This document shows, in pieces, positions 53,601 through 64,000 of a DNA stretch of 64,000 nucleotides. The notes beneath the pieces are model-generated. The model saw nothing but the letters and a program-made list of their open reading frames with translations. It did not search any database and was not told the DNA's origin. The first letter of the stretch is position 1, and each line of letters begins with the position of its first letter. Source of the DNA: Apostichopus japonicus (lineage: Eukaryota; Echinodermata; Holothuroidea; Aspidochirotida; Stichopodidae); contig NC_092580.1 in assembly GCF_037975245.1 (NCBI RefSeq), positions 23,517,001-23,581,000 of the forward strand. Reading direction: 5' to 3'. The position numbers were made by a program, and so were the translations under genes.

Positions 53601-56600
53601 AATTGGATATTTGTTTACTGCCAAATAATTTCATCAGAGAAATAAAGTTAGACTGATTTCTAGGTTTCATCAATGGCAGACTTATTTTGAGTAATTGTCT
53701 GATATAAGCACACGCTCTGCTTTTTTGCCAGATACATTCCTAAAACTTTCAAATATTTCTAATACTATCACAAAAGAGGATGTTTCTAGGATGTAGATGT
53801 CTATCAAAAGATACAGAATTGATTACAGATATGATCTTCTCCACCACAGAAGAGGAAGATGAAATCTAAACATTAATATTAATGAAAGTATATCTTTGTA
53901 GATCAGGGTTGGATTGGGTCAGCATAGCTTGCGTCAAATGACGCAAGCTAAGCCGGCTCTTTCTTTTCATCATTTCCACAAAGAAAGGTAAAAGAAACAC
54001 AGTACTAACACTAAGGCAAGATTGAATGGAAAGTGGTTGTTAAAACCAAGCTGCTCAGAAAATGTGTCAAGCAATCCTGGAACAAAAATGATAAGTCAAA
54101 GTTACTTATTTCTTTAACTTCAGGTTGTATCATTTTTCGTGATGGATAGATAGCGACTATAAGATATAAATTTATCGCACGAATATATCAATCGATACTC
54201 ACATGTCCAAAGTAGGGTGCTTGGTGAACAATACCCGTACCGCTGTCGTTGGTCACATAGGTTCCTGTGACCACCTTGAAGGCACCTCTCTTCTCCTTAT
54301 ACTATAGTAGAAAAGGAAAAGACTAGACTTAGCTGTCCATACACATTTGAGCAAGGTGTAACTGCAATTTTTTTTTTCTAAAATGATAACAGTGTTTAAC
54401 ACTGAAAACAATCCCATCGTTGAGTTATGTTAAGAAGGTTCAATATTTGAGATTCAGCATATGCATAACCCATCCCCATGACAGGTAATAAACATTTTTA
54501 ATAAAATTGAAAAACATAGGAAATTAGGAATTGAAGCAAACAGGGACTAGTGATGTCATATTTAGTCTTAAGCCTTGAGTTAAATCTCTCAAAGGGACTA
54601 AGTCTTTTCTTAGCTGTTTGGGGATGTGGTTCATGACAGTTACCTTTATCACATAGATCAATATATTTTTCTCTTTATTTTTTTTATAATTGCAAATGTT
54701 CTTTTTATATCTCCATACTGATTGGCCAGAAGAAAAAAGAAGATATTTTTGTGGATCAGGGTTGGATTGGGTCAGCATAGCTTGGTCACATGACTCAAGC
54801 TAAGCCGGCTCTTACTTTTCATCATTTCCACAAAGATAGGAAAAAGAAACACAGTACTAATGCAAAATTTGATTAAAGTTTGTAGAATCTATGGACTCGT
54901 TAAAAAATCTGGTGAATTTTAGTCTGCTCAAAATGTTTAACGACAGATAACTCAATAAAAATAATTAATATGAAAATTGCATAGAACAGTGTCATTTTTA
55001 CTGAGCTTTTAGGGCAGTAAGCTGGAAAGGTCAAAGTCTAAATTTGGCAAAAACACATTGAGACTTTAAGTGAAGTGGTCAAAACTTTTTCAACACATAT
55101 CAAACAATCTTACACCGTTTAAAACATATGACATTAAGTCAAAAAGATATTTTACCTCCACAAAGTAATTGAAGAGAGGCTTGTAACACTTCCCTTTGAG
55201 ATCAGATCCAATGTATCTAGAAGCAGAATTAAACACAATAAATGAATTATAAAAAAATTTCAAATGTTTTACTTTAAAAATGTTTCAACAGAAACATGAA
55301 GGAAAGATAGTACATGCAGAAAGGAAATCCTTATTTCAAGTCACCTTCAGAAGACTGAGATATCAAGACAGCTAAAATATGCTTGATAAGTAGATAAAAT
55401 TTAGAATACAGGTTTGCTAAGGAATTCCCAGACATTCCCACACACCCATTTGAGAACCTATAAGAAACAAATCTACAAACATGAAAACATGACAGTGTAA
55501 AGATAACTTTATACTCTCTCTTTCTTGAAGCGGGCATTCAACCTCTCTCTCATCATGACACACACCGTGCAATCTCTCAGACTAACATCAAACACACCAT
55601 ACCAGTTACCCTCATATTAGGACTAGTATGAAGTCAAATAAAACCAGCTGCCATGAAAACTGGCACTGCGAATGGAACAAACTATACCTCTTCCTGTGAG
55701 CATTATCTTCCGTGAGAACTGTACTTCTGGTGTTTTTACACCTTATCTCCACCCCTCCAAATTCCCTCACTTATATCTTCTCGCCACACTTCGCATGTAT
55801 GAAAGAGAGGCATTAGTCATGAACTACCACTAAGCTCCTACCATTTAAACTCCCAATGGCCAGTTTTATGACTTAATATCATAAACCTTCTTCGGATGAT
55901 ATTATTGCCACGCCATAAATACATAACATTTCTTCTTCTGTTAACAGAGGCAACTTTGCATACATCAGTCTGAGAAAACCATGGTACAAGTTTTTCTCTA
56001 CCTTGCTGTGTCCTCAGTGTTACGATCCTAATATTAAAAGACAAGCACTACATGTAACTCAGTCAAATATTATCTCAAGATCGGAAGAAAAAAAATCTTC
56101 TTTTCTTGGACTAAGAACACAAACGAGATGAGGTAAAGCGTGCCAAGCAAAACAAACCAAAAAAAACCCTGCTTACTTCTGTTGAACTTCGTACTCTCCT
56201 TCTTTCTTAAAGAGCGCACTCAACCTGTCTTCCATCATGATGTATACCTTGTCGTCCTTCAGGTGCTTTATCTTGACGTAGGTCATCGTGGGATTCACAC
56301 ACAGGGCCATGTTACTGGGTAGGGTCCAGGGAGTTGTAGTCCATGCGATCAAACTGACATTGGGGTCTTCCTCTAATGGAAAACTGATGATAACTGAGGG
56401 TATAAAGTAAACCAATCAAGAAATAAGTCATATTTATCTACAAGAAAATGCTGCCTGTTGAGTTACTAGTAAACCGATCAAGAAATCACTCGTATTTACT
56501 CACAAGAAAAAGCAGGCCTGTTAAAAAGTTAACTTTTTATTCTATCAAGTGGTATTTTATGATGCATTGCTTTGCAATTGCTTTAGCATGTTGGAAAAAT

Positions 56601-59600
56601 GACATCAAATGCGGATCTTCACGTTTCCAAGGGGTATGGGCAGTCAGAGGTGACATATATGGCATGTAATGAGGGGTAATTGTGAACCCTCCATGCATTA
56701 CCTCCCCCCCACAAAATGGAACTAGAAACAAAGAACTACAAAACTAATAAGAGAAATAATGTCTTATATCATGGCCTGAAGTACCTGCACCTAACACCCC
56801 ACACTATCAACAGTTCCGAAACTTCTAATAGAAAATAGGACATTTATACTGCCGATACTGTCATTACAAGTGCTATGAAGTATGGTTACGCAAGTACAGA
56901 TTATAAAAATTGTCCCAATCGGGGGGCGTGCCTCACACTTCTTTGCCGTTGTATTTGGTATTTGAGAAATTATGAGAACTACTTTAATACCATTTTTGAG
57001 TTATCGAATATACAAAGTTCGATGACCTCATCAAAGTTACCTGCTGGATCGACCACGTCCTTATAGTTCTGTCCAGATTCAAAGTTAGATAACGGGGTAT
57101 TGCATGCAGTTGAGAAAGGCATCACCTATGAGGAGAGGAAACACAACTGATGTAATATTCACTTGAACAACTCTGAATCAATGGTTGTTCTAATAAGGGT
57201 TAATAAGTCAATGCAAAATGACTCAATGTCTCCTTAGACAACTATGACTAACTCCATAGAGCTTGTACCATGGACGACCACTTTATTTTACAGAGTGAAT
57301 CACGTCACAGCATGATTAATTTGCAAATAGGAATGGTAGAAATGGCAGTTAGGTATCATTCATCAGTAACCAAATTCAAAAGGAAAATAAAAATGTAAGG
57401 AGACACAAACATTAAAAGAAGCAACTGGGCTGTCACATCAGGAGGTGGATATATTATTCACAGAATAAACATTTGCAGTTAACAGTTATAATTTGGATAA
57501 CCTAAATAATTAGCAAGTGTAAAATTACTTACACTTAGATTTGTCCACTGTTTTTCAGTAACAGATGATGTTGTATTTACCTACCAGTTAGATACCAATA
57601 CAAAAGCTATATCATACTGATGACCAACGTCCAATTGAGACATATTACAGACAGTTGAAGACATCGAGAGAAGGATATACTCCAAACTTTGGTAAGTCAT
57701 AAATCTCACCTTGAAACCTCTGTAGACCAATCCACTGTCATAGAGCTGTTTGAAGACCCACCATACACTCTCCATAAACCAAGGGTAGAGTGTCTTGTAA
57801 TCGTGTTTGAAGTCAATCCAACGGCCGAGTCTGTTCACAATGTACTGAGGATATGAATATTGGAAACGTTATTTCAGGTGTGCTCATTTCATGCAAGACC
57901 TATGATGGTGACAACATGATGCATTTACCATTACTATTAACAGAGAGCAAATATTAACTTTATCAGCTATGAGGCAGATCATCGATTCGTTGGTAAGAAG
58001 GTATCTTCCAAATGGATGCGATATAGCTTCATTGAACAACTCATTATAAAAATTAATAGTTTGCCGATCTAGTGTTTCATGAATCATACAGCATTCAAAT
58101 TGACTTGTTCGAGTCATCAATGCTCCCTGAAGCCATCTGTAGACTTGTTTCAGGTCATCAAAACTCCTTGTGATTAGGCCAAAAAAATGACCAAACGGAA
58201 GTAGAATTCAAAAGAATGATCAACGATTGCTTTAAAGGGCTGCTAATGAGCAATGTAGGAGTGTAGCCAATGTAATGCACTCTACTTCAATATGTATTAT
58301 AATACAGGTAAGTGTTGTTAGGCTGTAGGGGATACTACGTACCTCCCATTCCGCAGAGTATCTCATCACAATCTTTCTGCATTCATCGTTGTAAGCCTTG
58401 ATGCCGATCTTTTGAACATCAGCTGGGCCAGTGATGCCAAGTTTCTTATCAATTTCATATTCCTGTGGAGAGAAAATGCAAAACGTTATGTTCTACTATG
58501 ACATGGATCACAAGTTCTATAACACAGACTTACTCATGAAAGACATGAAAGTGGTGTTGGAAACCTTACTAAATATCATTATAAGCTTTTTGCATGACAA
58601 ACAACCAGTTTATATCACAGCTAAGGCACTCAGTCAAACCTAATCTCACACCACAGCCAGTGGACCTTTCAGGACAAGCAAGTCTGGACTTCCATTCAGA
58701 CCACCCAAAAAGAGTCCCACTTTTCTAAGAATAATCTCATTTCTTAAATGGATGGCCTTTTACGGCAGATATCACCATGTTATCAACCAAAATCATGTTA
58801 TAGTACACATCCGACACTGTAAATGTATGCTGTCTAGCTGGACAATGACCAGTGCATGAAACAGTGTTGTTTGAGGTCACGTGGCCAGAAGAAAAAGAAG
58901 ATATTTTTGTGGATCAGGGTTGGATTGGGTCAGCATAGCTTGGTTAAATGACTCAAGCTTAGCCGGCTCTTACTTTTCATCATTTCCACAACAACAGAAA
59001 CTTGGTGATCAGTTGAATTCTGAAGCTTACTTCACATAATTTATATTTTACAGTAAACTGTTCCCTTTACTTGTGTCCAAAATATTTGGATCCTTAACAA
59101 TGATATCTAAATCACCTCTGTGCAAAATGCAGTTTACGCGGTTTCATTAAATCAGAGCGTAAAACACTAGACTGTCAGTGTGACAGAAAGATAATGTAGC
59201 ATAAGGCTTTTGATTATTACTCTCAATTAATAAACCAGGAAAAAAATTAGGTGAAGTAAGCATATTGTGTCTGTTACAATCCTTCAAACAGGTTTAAAGC
59301 TCATACAATCAGGTTAAAGCATACACTCAGGTTAATACATAACAAAAGGGACCAGCCCTTATTAGGAAACATTAGAACTTTTATTGATGAATGATCAATT
59401 TATATTGTTATGTTTCATCCACACCATAAATTTCAAGCCACTTCATTGATTCAATGGAAAACTTTGCAAGTACAGTCTTTGTTTGTTGTCAGCTTACCAC
59501 AGGAAGGCCATGAGTGTCCCATCCAAACCTTCTTTCAACATGGTAGCCATTTTGATGAGCGTAGCGTGTAACAATGTCTTTAATAGTTCCTGCTAGTATG

Positions 59601-60048
59601 TGACCGTAATGAGGAAGGCCAGTTGCAAATGGTGGACCATCGTAGAATGTATACCTGAAGTAAAAAGGGGAGAAAGTAAAAAGATGCTTCAGTTTACCCT
59701 TTTGTGAGTGAAAACTACATACTTCATACTTTGTCAAAAGTAGCCACTGGCGCTTAATTTTTTATCAACATTGGGTAAAAAGATGTTTACATACTGTAAT
59801 GGGAAAGGGGTCAGAACTGGTTGAAGTTTGGCCTACTTGCCTACAGTGGCTGCATAAAATAAAATAAACGGAGGAGTAGGTAGCTGGCAGCATCTTAAAT
59901 ATATTAATTTTACTTTAAATGCTGATTACCTTGGTTTCCCTTTGGATTGTTTCAAACATGTTTGAAAAACATCAAGATTTTGCCATAATTTGAGAACCTC
60001 TTCTTCAGTCTCTGGAAAGTTGATGTGATCTGGCACAGCCTCCACCAT
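38675..60048 (-). CDS. IARS1: cytosolic isoleucyl-tRNA synthetase, complete coding region in 25 exons
   Basis: Class Ia synthetase that charges tRNA-Ile with isoleucine in the cytosol, usually inside the multisynthetase complex. All 25 coding exons join in compatible phase to 3558 nt (1185 aa plus stop). Seen in order: HIGH-type HYGH at 55-58; CP1 editing domain with [11 protein letters not shown] at 223-233 and [29 protein letters not shown] at 601-605; anticodon-binding domain (about 680-870); then a C-terminal extension. Vertebrate IARS1 is about 1260 aa and carries two UNE-I repeats. Only one such repeat is visible here ([20 protein letters not shown] onward), which explains the shorter length. 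The start ATG lies 11 bases inside an acceptor, so the 5' UTR begins in an upstream exon. Two partial copies of exon 18 sit in intron 17, and several introns carry the 83-bp repeat. Confidence 0.95.
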
Positions 60049-63000
60049 CTTGTTCACTTCTGGTAAAGAAACATATTTTTATGTGGTAAGGCCATTACAT
60101 AGTATAATATATCTTGGGACTTAACATGATCTGGTACCTTTACTGTCACACTTAAAACCATTCTTTTGCCATTGCAATGCAAAGTATGCACATTGCAAAA
60201 CTTACAAGTGAGTTCCTCACATGTTAGGCCTATTGACAATAGGAAACCAAAAGATGATGTAAATTTTTCTTGTATTTCTGAAATATTGATCATGTATGAA
60301 TGCATGAATTCAGATATAAACTGTACAATCATATTAAAAGTTAAATTCCCAACTTCCATAGTCTGTTATGAATAAGTTAAAGCATCAACTTATTTCAAAT
60401 GGAGTGACACTTTAAAAAAAAAATTATAAACAAAAACAACAATTTTGTTGCATTTCTTCTAAAAGAAATCAGAATGGCTAGGCTACATCTTTACCTAGGC
60501 TATAACATTATGTCTATGACATTATGCATATCATTTCGATAAAGGCAGTATAAGACTAAGTAAGAGGTGTGTTTATGCTGACACTATGCCTAACAAGTAA
60601 CACATAGGCCTAGGCCTAAAATACTAACAGTACACTAGTACTAGTAATTGTAGTACTAGTAGTAACATAACAAGTAACAGTTACTTAGGGTCGCACTAAT
60701 TAGGGTCCATTTCACGACAACTCAAGACAACAAGTTTAAAATACCATCAAATACAATAGTTGTAATCAGAGTGTATCTGGAAACACGTTTAAAACTGACT
60801 GGAACCATCGTGCATACATATTTTTCGCGGGAAAAAATTTTTTTTCGTAAAAATAGTCAACTTTCTCCGTCCGTAAACTTGGACGACGTGATGTTACGCT
60901 TGCGCAATGACATTGGACCGCACCATTACACTACAGGTGATACAGAATAAAATACACGGAGAGAATAATCAAACCAGGCAAAATGATAGTAAGTAAGACT
61001 CTGTAAAAATTAATAAAAACATATGTAAATTACAATGGAAAAACAAAAAGAAACATTCATTATTTTAAAAACATTCAATGATTTGGAGTTCATTCATCAT
61101 ACTACTTTGGTGCTTTCTTACTACGTCAACCCACCTTACTGACACTGCACACAAAGGTAGTTCCCAAACCCTAACACAAACCCACCCATATCATAATGGT
61201 GTGGTCCAAAAAAGTCATTGCGCAAGAGCAATAGCATCACTTTGTCCAATTCTACGGACGGAGAATTTGACTATTTTTATGCAAAAAACATTTTTTCCCG
61301 TATCAAATATGTATGCATGATGGTTTCAGTCAGTTTTAAACGTGTTTCCAGATACACTCTGATTACAACCATTGTTGTTGATGGTATTTTAAACTTGTCT
61401 TAAGTTGTCTTGAGTTGTCGTGAAATGGGCCTGTTTACGCTAATAAGTATGACCGGTTACTTAGGCCTTTTGACTCTAATATAAATTATACAAATTTACC
61501 TCTAGCCTTTGTTAGCCTGGTTAGGCCTAGGCCTTCTACTTTTTATGTATCCCTATATTATCAGGGAGCTTGGCGATTTGGTACAATTATAGAATACAGG
61601 GCCATTCATTAACTCTTCCCAGCATCCGGATGCGCGGATGCGCGGTGTGTATTTACATGTCCGTACACGTATGACGCCCTCTAAAATTCCATCACGTATT
61701 TCATTTTGACTCCGCATCCGCGCATCCACCCCGGGAGTACTAGGAAAGGACTTAGATAATTTTCGAAAGTTTACCCATATACGATATACCATCACGTATT
61801 TCATTTTGACTCCGCATCCGCGCATCCGCGCATCCACCCGGGAGTACTAGGAATGGACTTAAATAATTTTCGAAAAGTTTCGACATATACCATCACGTAT
61901 TTCCAATACTGAAAGTCCCGTATGTACGAAGATATTCCACATCAATAGTGTGTCGTTCTTAAAAGGCATCCGTACATGTGTGACGCCCTCTGAAATTCCA
62001 TCACAGAAGTACTAGGAAAGGACTTAGGAAATTTTTGACTCCGCATCCACGCATCCGCGCATCCACACAAAAAGAAAGAACTGGGATCTGACATTTTATA
62101 CTCACATACGTACTGGGGTGAGACTGAGCATCCGCGCATCCGGATGCTCAGATAGTATCATCGAGTGGCCCTGTATTCTATAATTACTCCGGCGATTTCC
62201 AGGTCCCTGAGCTTATCGACATATGAGCTTAGGCTAAGCCTATATGCTTAGGCTAGGCCTATTTTGTGGGAGCTCTGGTGGCCTGGGAATATCTTTAGGC
62301 CCTAGGCGAGGGCTTGGAACATACTATATCCAGTCCTTATCCTGCGGAAACTTACTTTGCAGATTCAACAGTCCAGTTCACAAACACGTGGCACACAGTA
62401 AACCGGTTAAGTAAGCGTATGTCTTTGAAGTGACAAAATGTCCAAATGCTCAGCCTCGTTTCCTACTGAATGAATACTGAACTTAGGGTCGCACTAATTA
62501 GGGTCCATTTCACGACAACTCAAGACAACAAGTTTAAAATACCATCAAATACAATAGTTGTAATCAGAGTGTATCTGGAACCACGTTTAAAACTGACTGG
62601 AACCATCGTGCGTACATATTTTTCGCGGGAAAAAATATTTTTTTCGTAAAAATAGTCAACATATGAGCTTAGGCTAAGCCTATATGCTTAGGCTAGGCCT
62701 ATTTTGTGGGAGCTCTGGTGGCCTGGGAATATCTTTAGGCCCTAGGCGAGGGCTTGGAACATACTATATCCAGTCCTTATCCTGCGGAAACTTACTTTGC
62801 ACATTCAACAGTCCAGTTCACAAACACGTGGCACACAGTAAACCGGTTAAGTAAGCGTATGTCTTTGAAGTGACAAAATGTCCAAATGCTCAGCCTCGTT
62901 TCCTACTGAATGAATACTGAACATTAATGTAAAATATAGCTTAGCCTAGGCTTAGCTACACATCATGCCTTTACGTACGCAAGTTTGTGAAAACATGGTC

Positions 63001-64000
63001 TAATTATTGTACTTGGCTTATACAGCAAGTTGTATTACATCAATAAACCCACATGGTGTTACAGAAGAGTATACGTACTCACGTCAGACGGAAAATAAAG
63101 GTAAATATACACACTGATGCGATGCAAGCTCAAAGACAAACATACAACCTTGAGTACCCTACCGGGCGTAAGTCTCACACCAAACGTGGGTGGGAGTCAG
63201 GAACTGATTTACCAATAGGACAGATAAAAGAAAAGAATGAAGAATATCAATCGTGTTGTTAATTAGTAATGATCATTCATGTCGAATTATGCACTCGATA
63301 CACTTATGTGTGATGAGGTTACTGCTAGATTTTAGATGTCGATCAAAATTATAGATTCCTGTCACCTAACGACGTTTAAAAGCTACCGTCTAATTTGTGC
63401 TCACGCTTTTCCCTGGATATTTCATCAGCTTACCAATTTTCGATGGCAATACGGCCGACGGCTTACATAATGTGAAATAGCGCCATGTTCTGTCGAAATT
63501 AAACGCAAGTTTGATGATCTACAGACTTTACACGATGTTTTAGGAGATTTACCTATCTTCTTTACGCTATACCATATCTTAGCAAAAGTCCGTGTTGTTT
63601 CTCCTTGTTTTCTTGGTAATATGTTTCAGTAACGTGGGTAAGAATAGAGGGATGGGGAGGCAATCTTAAGCTCTCGCGATTATCTGCTCATAACCAGGCA
63701 AACTGTGATTTCTGCTTAGTTTTCAAGTTAGGCCTCGTGAAAAATGACCGTCCGGGCTGCCCGCAATTTTGTTTTTTCGTAGTTCAGCGAGGGAAGGATA
63801 TGAATTACACATATATTTTGCAAGACTAAGCTTATGATTAATTGATATTAAAACAGCGCGTGCTCTAGAGCGTTCATTCGCAGAAATTTTCGTACAAAAG
63901 CGAGCAACAAAAAAGTTTCTACCAGCGTTTGGTAAAGATGCCGGTAACTTTGTATTCCGGTTATGTTGGTCACGATCGAAGATTCCGACAGTTATGGTAG

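Overview
This is a eukaryotic nuclear window. The genes are split by GT-AG introns, the non-coding DNA is AT-rich, and transposon debris is dense (SINE, LINE, gypsy LTR, hAT-like and TTAA-flanked short elements). Gene content (an NXPE-family protein, a CRELD protein with EGF modules, and a cytosolic isoleucyl-tRNA synthetase with a C-terminal metazoan-type extension) points to an animal. A marine invertebrate deuterostome such as an echinoderm is my best guess, but that is an inference from gene style and not a proven placement.

Layout. 1-2.8 kb: the 3'-terminal coding exon of an NXPE-family gene (+ strand). 2.8-12 kb: gene-free DNA with tandem repeats, a 2.2-kb hAT-like element with a second hAT-like element nested inside it (both with perfect 8-bp target duplications), and an LTR-like or promoter-like module near 10 kb. 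12-32.4 kb: a complete CRELD gene (+ strand), ten common exons and two alternative last exons. One last exon gives two membrane spans (CRELD1-like, 417 aa). The other, 4.6 kb further on, gives an acidic soluble tail ending in HIEL (CRELD2-like, 452 aa). Its introns hold SINEs, TTAA-flanked short elements, G-rich and C-rich minisatellites and a dead Jockey-like LINE. 32.8-38.3 kb: convergent intergenic DNA with a minisatellite and a second copy of a 370-bp TTAA element. 38.3-60.1 kb: a complete coding region of cytosolic isoleucyl-tRNA synthetase (- strand), 25 coding exons, 1185 aa, all splice phases consistent. One intron carries two tandem partial copies of the following exon, each with its own splice acceptor. 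Another carries a gutted gypsy-type retroelement. 60.6-63 kb: the IARS upstream region, with a long inverted-repeat element, a 0.6-kb element with 20-bp perfect inverted termini, and a 264-bp direct duplication holding a strong splice donor that may mark the non-coding first exon.

The three genes show no sign of acting in one pathway. CRELD works in the ER on protein folding and receptor maturation, IARS charges tRNA-Ile in the cytosol, and the NXPE protein is probably secretory or Golgi. The most interesting signals are the single CRELD gene that can make both vertebrate CRELD types by alternative last exons, the in-frame partial exon repeats in IARS, and an unclassified ~83-bp interspersed repeat present seven times, in introns of both genes. 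All exon coordinates were derived by hand from reading frame, splice sites and family similarity. No search or transcript data were available.
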